Shown one piece after another: positions 54,245 through 64,000 of a DNA stretch of 64,000 nucleotides. Below the pieces are notes generated by a model that did no database searches, was not told the origin of the DNA, and was given only the letters and a program-made list of their open reading frames with translations. Numbering within the stretch: position 1 is the stretch's first letter; every line of letters begins with the position of its first letter. Source of the stretch: Gerris lacustris. Lineage: Eukaryota > Arthropoda > Insecta > Hemiptera > Gerridae. The translations under genes and the position numbers were made by a program. The stretch lies in the NCBI GenBank assembly GCA_951217055.1, contig OX578279.1:43959250-44023249 (forward strand). The letters run 5' to 3'.

Positions 54245-54545
54245 GCCATATTGGCCGCCATCTTGAAAATATTAAGTGTGAAATTTTAATAGTTGCATAT
54301 TCTTTTTCTACACTTCAAGACCTTTAAATTGATGAATAACATGTCTTGGTGACTAAAAACATATTTTTGTCTCCCGCCATGTTGGCCGCCATCTTGAAAA
54401 TATTAGGTGTGACATTTTAATAGTTGCATATTCTTTTCCTACATTTCAAGACCTTTAATTGGATGTATAAAATGTCATGATTACTAAAAACATTTTTTTT
54501 AATCATCCGCCATATTTGCCGCCATCTTGAAAATATTAAGTCTAA
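54245..54545 (+). repeat. 131-bp tandem repeat, about 2.3 copies
   Basis: GCCATATTGGCCGCCATCTT (or close) begins at 54245, 54376 and 54509, so spacing is 131-133 bases. Each unit includes GAAAATATTAAGTGTGA, AGTTGCATATTCTTTT and TTCAAGACCTTTAA. ATTGGCCGCCATCTTG-like words are common in dispersed arthropod repeats. Confidence 0.88.
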
Positions 54546-55022
54546 AAAATCAAAAATGTGTCCAGTTGTCATAAATGCCGAGATGCACCTGTGTGCTGAA
54601 TTTCATGTTCCTAGCTATAGTAGTTTATGAATTGAAACTAGCAACGGACAGACAGAGCTGTTATATTACATTTTTTTAAAGAATTTAAAAATCCTCAGCC
54701 AACAGTTTACGCCCGTCTTTTTATCTCCATCCGTTCTCGAGAAAAGTGCGAATCCTTGTATATCAAGCTCAGACTCATTACATATTTCTCAGCATACGAT
54801 ACTATTGTAGCATTACATAGTAGTACATAGTACATATATGATGTATATATATATATATATTAGTAAAATTATATATATTTATTTTGAAGGAGTTGTGGTG
54901 TGATGACCGCTAGTACCGAGAATGGTCTAAAACGAGTAAGCTGTTTATACAAAGATTGGCATAGCACAGTAAAGCATAATTTCGTGGCGTTTGCGTTTGA
55001 GGCAAATTTAACCATTTTTACT

Positions 55023-55525
55023 TACTCATATAAAGAGAAAGTATTGTGATGGCGCGAAAATTCAATTTTGAGATTTAAACGGATTTACACGTTTTGAGGT
55101 CCCCTGTGTCCAAAAAAGTGGTTTTTAAAAAATGTCCGTCTGTCTGTGCAGACGCCTGGAGCATAAACTACAGGACCGATTTAGACGAAATTTGGCATAC
55201 ATGTTCAGATAAATCATACCCCGAGGCAAATCGAAAAATGAATTTTAGCTTCAAATTTGGGGGCAAAAAAAATTAAAATGTATATAGTCTATTTAAATAC
55301 GAATCTAACGATATAAGCCGTTTTTCTGGGAAAAATCTAGTTTCTGAGAAAATAGCTTAAAACGCGGACGGAGAGAGCCCGGGTTCAATTCCCCGCCGAG
55401 GAGAAGTTATTTTTATGATACATTTTGATGAAATATTCAATAATAATTAAATGTAGCTATGAAAACTAATAAATGGATCGTATATGAGAAAGTTTGTCAG
55501 AGTTGTGTCGGACCAATTTTTCATA
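55023..55525 (+). repeat. Dispersed repeat R2, copy 2
   Basis: Starts ACTCATATAAAGAGAAAGTA and ends TATATGAGAAAGTTTGTC, with GAGAGCCCGGGTTCAATTCC in the middle. It matches 13255-13866 over most of its length but lacks the long poly-C tract, which here is CCCCGCCGAGGAG. Confidence 0.8.
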
Positions 55526-56091
55526 TTCGAGGGCTAACTAAATAACTAAGAACTAGCTAAGAACCATAATATTTGAAGATTATTATAAAGATTTTAGTAT
55601 CGACCATGATTTAGCAACAACATAGACATGATATTATAATATTCCAGACAAGACAAATTAAATTATTTTCAATCTTCAAAAGTTCAAATAATCATAGTAA
55701 TATTATAATTTTCTAAAAAAAAAAAAAAAAAAAAAAATCAATATTATTTTTCTTACAAAAAACAAATAAAAGTACGACATTAATAACGCAAATAAAATCC
55801 ATATAATTTTGTCAGTTAAAAATGTAAATATTGTGACGTTTTAGAAAACAGAAATAAATTTAAAAAAAGAAATACTCAGACCTACATGGTAATCTAACCT
55901 TCCGTGGAATGTGATTGTCAGAGACATCTAGCGGCAAAAGTATGCAACAAGCTTTAGGGTATACGCAGCCTTAAGCCACATTCTATTTATTTTTCCATAG
56001 ATTTTTTACTCCCCCTTCCAAATTTTTCACTTCTCTATTTACTCCCAACTTCCTAGACTCCCCCCCCCCAAGACCTCTCCCTAAGGCCCCC

Positions 56092-57384
56092 CCAATAGTT
56101 CCCGAGATGTGGCACTTTAAAAATTGATATTTCTTTTTTTTAAAAAATGGAAATTTTAAGTATTGCTCTCGTATCGGGGCGAATATTGGCGTAAAACTCT
56201 TAAACTACGAAAAAAGTCATAAGGAATGTAGTTGTAGTAAAGATAATTGGCTTCTTTTTATGTCCAACTACAACTCTGTACGTCTAATAATTACCGAGAT
56301 ATAACACTTAAAAAATTGGCAGTGTTTCCCAAAAAATGGAATATTTATTATTGCTCTCTTTTCGGGGAGAATGTCGGCAAACCTTTACCCTACAAGGAAC
56401 GTTATATGAAATAAAGTTGTAGTAAATTTAATTGGCTTTTATTCAAGCACAAAATGAAGCCTGTTGACAAAATAGTTTTGTTGCAGTAGTAAAAAAAAAA
56501 AAGTAGAAAATTTTATTTTTTAAATAACGAACCTAAACCACTTTAGTCCAGTCAAATTAGGATTTATAACTTGGCAAAAAATCCCAAAGTTTTGAAGTGG
56601 CTTAAAATGTTCGTATGACTTTACTAAAAGTCCCCGAGGGTGAGAGGGGAGCTCGCCCCCCAGGGGGGGGGGGAATATGTGTTTTTTTCGCTTTTTACCA
56701 AATATCTTTAAAAGTATTGACATTAGGCGAATTATGGTTATGTACAAATTTGTTCTTCATTAAATTAATATTCAATAAAAATGGACTTCCAATTTTTTAA
56801 GATTTAGGTAGTATTCTTATACGGAAATATTAAATTTTAATTTAAATAATACACTATTTATTTCTCCATAGATTTTTGAGACCCCCTTTCAAATTTTACA
56901 TTCCTCAATTCCCCCCCCCCCCCCCTCACTCCTAGGACCACCAATTTTAATTATTTTTTTTTTATTGTTTTTCAGAATCAAGTAAAATTCAATGATTTTG
57001 GTTTTTACCAACCTCTCTCCCCCCCCCCCAAAACCAATAATGTTAAAAAAAAAGATTATGAATAAGAACATTTTTGTTTTTAAATTTTACTTTGAATGAC
57101 CCTTAAATAAATCCTATAAAACCTATATATATAGAAATAAAAATACAATAAATAGACTTTTTATTATTTAGATTTATCATTAACTTTTACTTACTTCTTA
57201 AAAACATTTAAAAAAAGGGGGGTCTAGGAGGGGGGCGGTATTTAAGGGATGAAAAATTGGGAAGGGGGAGTCAATACGCCAATATTCCTCCCAATACGAG
57301 AGCAATACTTAAAATTTCCATTTTTTGAAAAAAAAAAAAAATATATATTTTTAAAGTGCCACATCTCGGGAACTATTGGACGTA
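56092..57384. repeat. Inverted repeat pair around repeat fragments
   Basis: The block with AATAGTTCCCGAGATGTGGC, TTTTTAAAAAATGGAAATTT and AAGTATTGCTCTCGTAT at 56092-56193 occurs inverted at 57271-57384. A second block (CTCCATAGATTTTT, CCCCCTT) is directly repeated at about 55985 and 56868. Between the arms are the GTCCAGTCAAATTAG repeat (56545-56785) and a TAGGTAGTATTCTTATACGG fragment of R5 (56808-56860). Confidence 0.65.
56545..56785 (+). repeat. GTCCAGTCAAATTAG repeat, copy 2
   Basis: Nearly collinear with 49661-49903, including the CCCCGAGGGTGAG block, the C/G double tract and ACATTAGGCGAATTATGG. Confidence 0.75.
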
Positions 57385-58109
57385 CAGAGTTGCCGTTGGC
57401 CTAAATTGTTGAGAATTTATTGCACTCAACAACTAGAGAGAAACATTAACATCGAACAACGCATAGTTTACGAGGTATACAGCAACAACATAATTTTCTT
57501 TTCAGATTTTCACATATTTCGCAAAAAATTGGGGGGGGGGGGTTTAGGAAGTTGGGGGTAAATAGAGAATGATAGGTAAGAAACTAATGATAAAAAAAGA
57601 TTACTGCTAGAAGCTTTACAGATCTCTAAACAACTCTGGATAGTGTGACAAAAGGAATAGTGATAGTGAAGTGGGCAGTGAAAGAATAAGGAAAAAGTAA
57701 GAAAAAATTGTAAAATAAATAAGAAATAAAATTGTACACACAATCTTTAAGTAAAACAAACATTATCTAATTGTAGTAAGTACAAAATCTAATAATTATG
57801 AATTAATTTATGAATAATAAACTTAAAATAATTACATAACATGTGACAAAACACCAAATATTTAGTTATATTTTTGGATAGTTTAGGAAAGAGTGACGAG
57901 AATCAGACGATTAAATAAGTTTCACCAAATTTTTCAATTTGACTTAAAAATTCAATGAAGTAATTGTCTAGTTAGTAAGGTTAGTAAGAAATTAATATTT
58001 CAATGGTTTATATTTTAAATTTTAAATGTAGTCGTTATAAATGGTTAATGTCTTAATATGTGTTAAATTTAGTAAACTTGTTAATGCCTGTGTAGTAATT
58101 AGTATATTT

Positions 58110-58175
58110 AATAAAATTTGTTTCTAGCTTGAGAATAACCCAAGGAGGGGTCGAAATATCGCAAAAGGGAGCGTT
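58110..58175 (+). repeat. Fragment with GGGGTCGAAATATCGC motif
   Basis: Reads CTTGAGAATAACCCAAGGAG then GGGTCGAAATATCGC. The arrangement (GAxAAxxACC ... GGTCGAAAxxTCG) resembles the terminal motif in the foldback at 3.8-4.5 kb and known Penelope-like termini. No protein follows. Confidence 0.4.
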
Positions 58176-58241
58176 TTATTTTTTCCTTAAGACCAAAAAG
58201 CAACAAATTTAAACGATACAAGGAAACAACTACTATATTTA

Positions 58242-58243
<2 letters not shown>

Positions 58244-58293
<50 letters not shown>
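58244..58293. repeat. (TA)n microsatellite
   Basis: About 25 uninterrupted TA units. Confidence 0.95.
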
Positions 58294-58295
<2 letters not shown>

Positions 58296-58769
58296 AAATC
58301 TTGAGGTATAAATGTTCGATTTCGACAACAAAAACCATAACAACCTCTCCACTCTCATTATTCAGGGTTTACAATTGAAAGAGAAGATTTCGCTTACAAA
58401 AACTTAAATTTTTAGTGTCTGTAGTGTAGGTACAACCGAGCCTGATTATCCCTGTATAATTAGGGTGGTCACATGGTATGGGGGGTGGGGGGGGGGGGGG
58501 GGACTTATTTGTCGTGTCTTCTGGAGGACCCCCCTAGAAGTTGCAAATTGACAAAGTTTCAGCTCAACTTGATAACGTTAACCGCCCTCATTGAGGTTGA
58601 GGTTAATAAAAAATACGGTTTGTAGCAAAAAAAATCCTAGTATTTCCTCCATAAAATTAAAACCAATATTTTAAAAACCTGGTTTTCGTTTTAATTTAAT
58701 AGGATATTTTTTTGCCTTGAAATTTTACCCATACCAGTTTCTTCCAATTAATGAAAAAAAAAAAAAAAA

Positions 58770-59046
58770 AATGGGTGCATAAGGTTAAAACTTATGCGAG
58801 GGACCAACTTTGGGCTAATATGACCTATATCTAAATTTCAATGAAATCGGACGATAAGATAGGTTGGTTCACAAAAGTTGAGCGACAGACCGAATGACTG
58901 ACAGAAAGACATGGAACCAAAAATATTCCCCGATGTCTGAAACGGATTTGTCTTGGTATTTTTAAAATTGGAGACTTGAAAAAATTGTTTCGTTCTTTAG
59001 AATGTTCACATAGCTTCCGTTAACTTCGGTAAGCTCGGAAGCAATA
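58770..59046 (+). repeat. Dispersed repeat R1, copy 4
   Basis: Contains GGGACCAACTTTGGGC, ATTTCAATGAAATCGGACG, ATGTCTGAAACGGATTTG and ends GGTAAGCTCGGAAGCAA. Confidence 0.72.
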
Positions 59047-59639
59047 ATATATTTTATATTTATAATTTTGATTAGGTAAATAAATAGTAGAAATTAATGC
59101 CTATATATTTAAATGGCATAATAAACAACATTAATTACGAAAAAATTGCTCATGAATATACATAATAATTAAGTATTTTCAGAAAATCGCTAACTTCAAG
59201 GCTCTGACGGGATACTTAAGGGAGACAATTTTAGCATACGGTGTTTTCTCGTGAGTACACATGTTTTTAGAGGTACCCATTTTTGATTGGAAAAATTCGG
59301 GATTTTCGATCAACCCTATAATAGGCCCTCTTCACAAAAAGCTTTCTTAAAAAAGAAAAGATTTATTTTAAAATGAGACTTTAAAACTGTTAAAGTTTTT
59401 TTCCCTTTATAATTTAGCCACACAACTTAACTATAAAACTTAATTATATCAAGCAGCTAATTTCGATTAAGATCATTACAGCTTACAGCACAGATAGAAC
59501 TAAGATTTGGAGACAACACCACTGGGTGGGGTCTCCGAATCTGGGAACTCCAATAATTTTGATTACAAAAACATTAGTCTCGGCCATTTTCTCTTTAGCT
59601 GTCGCCTCAGCCTCAGATAACCAGAAATATGAGGAGACG

Positions 59640-59931
59640 ATAAGTTTTGCACCAGAGGATTAGGATGGTGGATGAGCTTAACGTGGAAGGAAATTTAACG
59701 GGAGGATGCTAGGACATGGACGTAGGGAACATTTAGGTCGTAATGTATTATACGTTTGGCCACGTAGGAGGGAGCATTGCATATTTTTCGTAAGATTAAG
59801 GATTGCATGGATTGGATCTTGTAAGAATTCGATGGTTTGGTCGATCCCCGCAGATAGAGTCCGTATGTCCGAATAGGTTTTATAATAATTATACCAGTAG
59901 TTCTGTGAACAGTAGTCCTCGCGACGTCCAA
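59640..59931 (-). pseudogene. Jockey-type reverse transcriptase, C-terminal fragment
   Basis: Reads KPIRTYGLYLRGSTKPSNSY, KIQSMQSLILRKICNAPSYV, AKRIIHYDLNVPYVHVLASS, then VKLIHHPNPLVQNLSSP. This is the familiar end of jockey-like ORF2 (W-YG--LWGS-KPSN---IQ----LR-I-NAP-YV). It should directly follow the fragment ending at 61425. Confidence 0.85.
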
Positions 59932-60061
59932 AAATGAAAAATCTTTTATATACGTCTTGTAATGACGTCAAGGTCCAGCCAAATTCGAACAAGCATTCCT
60001 TCAACCTTTGGAAAAACTATGATAAAATCAAATTTCAATGAAGGCTTTGGGAACGTGATAG

Positions 60062-60065
<4 letters not shown>

Positions 60066-60134
<69 letters not shown>

Positions 60135-60144
60135 TATATATATA

Positions 60145-60219
<75 letters not shown>
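60066..60219. repeat. Long (TA)n microsatellite
   Basis: About 150 bases of TA with a few single-base breaks. Another (TA)n is at 61072-61128. Confidence 0.95.
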
Positions 60220-60222
<3 letters not shown>

Positions 60223-60234
60223 TCCATAATCATT

Positions 60235-60660
60235 GCATATTTCAGCTTTCTAGGTAGTCGGGAAGTGAGTCAAATTTAGGCTATAAAATTTGACGACAAA
60301 CAGAAGACAAACAAATTGATTAATAATTATTTAATAGTTAACAATTTGATTAACTAATTAATTAGTCGTTAACAAATGAATTAACTAATGACTGATTATT
60401 GTATTGTAGCCAGTTCTAAATAATTAGTGAAAGTTTTGGCTTTATAAATAGTCGGAGAGTTGGTTACATTTAGTTAACGAGATTAGGAGAAAGATTAACC
60501 AACAAAATTATTAACTTATTAATAAATAGTTAATTAATTAATTAACTATTAACTGATCATGGTATGGTCGTCAGAAATATATTATCTGTGAAATTTTCAG
60601 CTTGCTAGGTAGTCAGGAGTTAGGTAACAAATTTAGGTAACAAGATTTAGAGGTAAGTGG
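60235..60660 (+). repeat. Diverged tandem repeat, about 180-bp unit
   Basis: TTTCAGCTTTCTAGGTAGTC at about 60240 recurs as a decayed version at 60433 and as TTTCAGCTTGCTAGGTAGTC at 60595, each followed by AAATTTAGG-like sequence. It lies inside the insertion that splits the jockey-like element. Confidence 0.65.
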
Positions 60661-60867
60661 AAGTAAAATAAGATAAATACGCAGAAAGACTTACAACAAT
60701 AACAAATAATCTTAACTATTCTGAAGTATACATACATATTCTTGTCGGTGAACGACAAAAGAGACTTGTAGAGGTAATGAACAGTAAATAATTAAAAAAG
60801 GACAATGGCGATGTGTATTGTAAAATAATAAATAATGTGTTGCGCGCGCAGTCTATATGCGTGCGCA

Positions 60868-60935
60868 GCCAGGAGTATGCCGGCCTCTGAACTCTCCGGT
60901 GACGGCCGGGTTCGATTCCCTGCTGGGAAGATTAT
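60868..60935 (+). repeat. tRNA-like B-box segment
   Basis: GACGGCCGGGTTCGATTCCC followed by TGCTGGGAAG resembles a T-arm. The head does not form a cloverleaf that I can draw. Similar GGGTTCGATTCC motifs sit in the R2 copies and near 34195 (CCTGATTCGATCCCC). Confidence 0.45.
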
Positions 60936-61054
60936 TTTTTGCTAATTCTAAACATTGTTTAAGCAAATAAACCATATAAATCGATTTTAATGTCTTATAG
61001 GAACATCTATTCCAAATTTCAAGAAAAAAAATCAAACTTTTTTCTTTTTTTGAA

Positions 61055-61131
<77 letters not shown>

Positions 61132-61424
61132 AACTATTTATATTTATTTTCCAGACTTGAAGGAATATTCATGCTAAATTTCAAGATAAACAAAAAATAT
61201 TTTTTTTTTTTTTTTTTTTTTTTATAAAAAATGTAAAAATGAAATTCATTAAATATAAAACTCATACGTTATTTTTTATGACTTTAAAGAACATCTATGC
61301 CAAATTTGAAGTAATCGAACTAAGCGTTTGGTCGTAAGCGCGTAACAAACATTTTCAAACGAAATGCAAAACGGTCCAGTAGGTACCTGGGCAAGACCGG
61401 GGAAGAAAAAGTTAAAACATAGAG

Positions 61425-62430
61425 AGTTAGTTTGTTCGTTAGTGATAAATTTGATCTATTGTCCAAAAGTCTGAGTAAGGTCTTGTATCGTCACTTCATG
61501 TCTGTTCGTTTTAGTCTGGTACGTAAGTTCCAGGAGAGTCTTCGGTCTAATAATGAAGTCCTAAGTACCGCTCATGATTCAAAATTGGAAGTTGGTGATT
61601 ATACAAATAGACTGGTGGGACAATTAGCTCTTCGCAGAGTAAACGTTACATGTACACTTTTTTCTCTACTCAATTTAATTCGCCATTTTTTGGACCAGTT
61701 CTCAATAGATTGAAGATGTTCTTGAAGAAATTTTTGAAAATTGGAGGCAAAGTTAGGATCTGGATCTGCAGAAAGGACTGCTTTGTCATCAGTAAAAGAG
61801 GAAATGGATGTGGAAGGATGTTCTGGAAGATCAGCTGTATAAATAGAGTATAAGATAAGAAGGGACCCAGGATGCTGGCTTGAGCTAGAATAGTAAAAGC
61901 ATCGGAGTGACAGGAACCATGTCGAAGTACAAAATCCCTGTCACTGAAGGATGTGGTAATAGAATTTCCTTGAGTTTCCGTAGAAGTACCTGGTGCCAAC
62001 CTCGATCGAAAGCCTGACTTTTATCCAGAAAGGTTGCTGAGACTACTGCTTATTCTTAGGGCAGATGAGATACCGTCTACACAACGGCGATATTGTTGAA
62101 TAGTGGAGTGATCTGCTCGACACCCAAATAGATGATTAGGACGAATATTTTTGGATTCAAGGATCGGATAAATTCTGCGAAGGATAAGTTTTTCCAAGAT
62201 TTTACTAAAAACTGGTAAAAGACTAATACGTCTATCGGAGGAAGGTAAATGGTGAGGTTTAGATGGGTTTGGAATCATTATTATTAATCAAGGAATTTTT
62301 CATTGGGAAGAGAAATAGTTCTAAGACCTGCATTGAAAATATAGGTAAGGGATAGAGTAGCTTTTTTGGATAGGTGTTTTAGGATGTTAGTTGTAATTAG
62401 GCCATGCCTAGGGGCTATATTGTTCGGAGG
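61425..62430 (-). pseudogene. Jockey-type reverse transcriptase, palm part, frameshifted
   Basis: From right to left: GLITTNILKHLSKKATLSLT and AGLRTISLP; PNPSKPHHLPSSDRRISLLP, VFSKILEKLILRRIYPILES, HLFGCRADHSTIQQ; ILAQASILGPFLSYTLF, where the active-site block appears as the shifted remnant LLLMTKQSFLQIQI (position of the ADD motif); and FLQEHLQSIENWSKKWRIKL, SREKSVHVTFTLRR, TRLKRTDMK, RYKTLLRLLDNRSNLSLTN. The order and wording are those of jockey-clade polymerases. Multiple frameshifts and stops make it inactive. Confidence 0.85.
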
Positions 62431-62439
62431 GATTTAAAA

Positions 62440-63415
62440 AAATAAAATAAAGGTAGAACATTAAACTTCATTGAATAAATATATGGACATCGTTGTCGCA
62501 TTATTTGGCATGCCTCCTAGTGTATACACCTCAGAAGTAAACAGTGTTACTAAAATGGAAAACACATTAATATAGTTTACCACATATAACTACTACAAGT
62601 CAGAAAATCCACCTCATACAAAAGATAGATTTTTAAATTTAAATTTTCTATACAAATTAAAAAGAGCTGGATCAGTTTTAAAAAGCAAAGACGAAGGGCT
62701 AACAATGGGAACCAATGAATAAATGAAATAATAAAAGTTTATTTGAAAAAATATAGAAAGGGATATGAAGCTGGCCTCTTGGGTTTCAACATGTTATTAA
62801 TTAAATTACTTTTTTTTCTTTTTTTTTTAAAAAAAAGGCAATAACTTGACTATTCAGACTTTTACCAAAAAACTCTCCGAGGAAAAAATATTTTAAAAAA
62901 AAATGTAATTGACTGCTTTAATTAAATTTGGTATTTACAGACATATATCTACTCTATATCACATTTCTATAAACAAATTTAAAAGTTATGCCATTTTTAA
63001 CATTTAGTATTTAGAGAACACAACTATCTTTAGTATAAATGGGCTTCGTTTATTTTATTTTATTGTCTTCACCATAACAAAATTAATGTAATCGATAAGA
63101 TTTAAAACCCATCGATCACTTATTTGTAAGTAATTTTATGAAACATTTTGTGAAAATTATTCGATAAAATGCCTTGTGGTTAGGAGGCAAAATTATAAGG
63201 AGGCGTGTTTTCCGTTTCTCTGGTAAATATTATAACCACATTCGGTTTAACACTATGTAATTTGAAAAATATAACACGATCATTTCCCTCTACAAATTAT
63301 ATGTTTAAATGTTTCAGCATTCCATATTTCATGTCGAAATAAGTATAATATATATCATTTTATTTTATATTTTTCTTTAAATAAGTCACATAATTCCTGA
63401 TTTTCTTTCATCATT
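62440..63415. other. AT-rich DNA, nothing recognised
   Basis: No gene or element identified between the jockey remnant and the coding-like segment at 63.4 kb. Confidence 0.5.
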
Positions 63416-63421
63416 TCTTAC

Positions 63422-63585
63422 CTATATTTATCAAGAAATTGTAAACCATGCTCTATCTCAAATAAATTAAAGAGGTGTTGAAGGTCGTAGGAACCATCAG
63501 TCCTACGTATTGTGCCGAGAAAGCTGATCTTAGACAATTCAACCTTTGCGTAAATGTTGTACTTATTTTTTGAAATCGATTTCAT
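63422..63585 (-). CDS. Candidate coding exon of unknown identity
   Basis: A minus-strand frame from ATG (63585) runs 54 codons to a strong donor-like AG|GTAAGA (63421). It includes YNIYAKVELSKISFLGTI and RRTDGSYDLQHLFNLFEIEH followed by GLQFLDKY. The composition is far less AT-biased than chance frames here. Without splicing it ends two codons later at TAA. A stop precedes the ATG in frame, so it would be a first exon or have an internal acceptor. I do not recognise the family; it could be a host exon or part of an unknown repeat protein. Confidence 0.35.
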
Positions 63586-63589
63586 TGAT

Positions 63590-64000
63590 TAATTATTCAT
63601 CATCGACATCTCATCGCAATTGATCCATATTCATATATACAATTATATAATGTACATTAAGAGAGATTTTGATTATTAGTTAATACACAAAATGAGGCTC
63701 AAGTTGGGCGTTTTGGGTTAAATTTTTCTATACAATATACTTAGACTATAATATTGAGCTATTTAGAAAATAAAGCTGCTACTAAAGAAACGTGTGTACC
63801 AGAGCAGCTAGGTTGATAGACTCGCCCATAGTTAAATATATGGTACATATATTTATTAATATAATAATATAAAGCTATATAGATAAAAAATAATCGATGA
63901 TCATCACAGAGTCTGTAGTCACCTCTCCACTTGCGTAGTATGTGTTGAAATTGTATATATACTTGTACTATTTTGACAACTATGTAAAGTAGAAGCCAAC
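63590..64000. other. AT-rich DNA to the end of the window
   Basis: No feature recognised. Confidence 0.5.

Larger units (their letters stand above)
59640..62430 (-). mobile_element. Jockey-like non-LTR retrotransposon, 5'-truncated and interrupted
   Basis: Minus-strand reverse transcriptase fragments run from about 62430 to 61425, then the C-terminal part reappears at about 59931-59640. The 1.5 kb between them (about 59.93-61.42 kb) is foreign: (TA)n arrays, a diverged tandem repeat and a tRNA-like B-box motif. No endonuclease or gag part is visible to the right of 62430, where the sequence turns AT-rich. Confidence 0.8.

Noticed and set aside
58108..58338. 76-codon minus-strand frame
   Set aside because: Much of it is a translated (TA)n microsatellite.
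61432..61853. Plus-strand frames of 93 and 67 codons
   Set aside because: They are antisense shadows of the jockey-like reverse transcriptase remnant.

Overview
This is an AT-rich, intron-rich animal nuclear genome window with very dense transposon debris. The one clear host gene, the mix of DNA transposons (hAT, piggyBac, pogo/Tigger, mariner, Harbinger), the jockey-like LINE and the dispersed repeats point to an arthropod, most likely an insect and possibly a hemipteran. The species cannot be fixed from the sequence. There is no bacterial-type gene organisation; most short open frames are chance frames or transposon remnants.

The host gene lies on the minus strand from about 48.35 kb to 16.7 kb. 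It is the 3' part of nervous wreck (nwk; vertebrate FCHSD2/FCHSD1), an F-BAR plus two-SH3 membrane and actin adaptor. Thirteen exons were assembled by eye. All junctions are GT-AG with compatible phases; together they give 2100 nt, or 699 residues plus a stop. They encode the end of the F-BAR region, a coiled-coil stretch, an acidic linker, SH3-1, SH3-2, a proline-rich segment and an acidic/proline-rich tail. Two are microexons (18 and 23 nt). The exons for the first part of the F-BAR domain were not found and should lie upstream, in unrecognised small exons beyond 48.35 kb or outside the window.

Layout: 0-16.7 kb lies downstream of nwk and holds a palindromic mariner derivative (0.9-1.85 kb), a Harbinger element with a nested foldback (3.5-5.06 kb), several hAT MITEs with exact 8-bp target duplications, and a 1.7-kb hAT element (12.3-14.0 kb). 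16.7-48.35 kb is nwk, with introns carrying a decayed Tigger/Jerky transposase (20-22.2 kb), tRNA-like repeat copies on both sides of one exon (24.5-26.5 kb), a piggyBac MITE (27.2-28.7 kb), a three-level nest of pogo-like in hAT in piggyBac (32.2-36.6 kb) and a 1.85-kb foldback (40.3-42.2 kb). 48.35-64 kb is repeat-rich: foldbacks, long poly-G/C tracts, (TA)n arrays, a 131-bp tandem repeat, and a broken jockey-like retrotransposon (59.6-62.4 kb). One unassigned minus-strand coding-like segment is at 63.4-63.6 kb.

The transposons look dead or non-autonomous; no intact transposase or reverse transcriptase is present.
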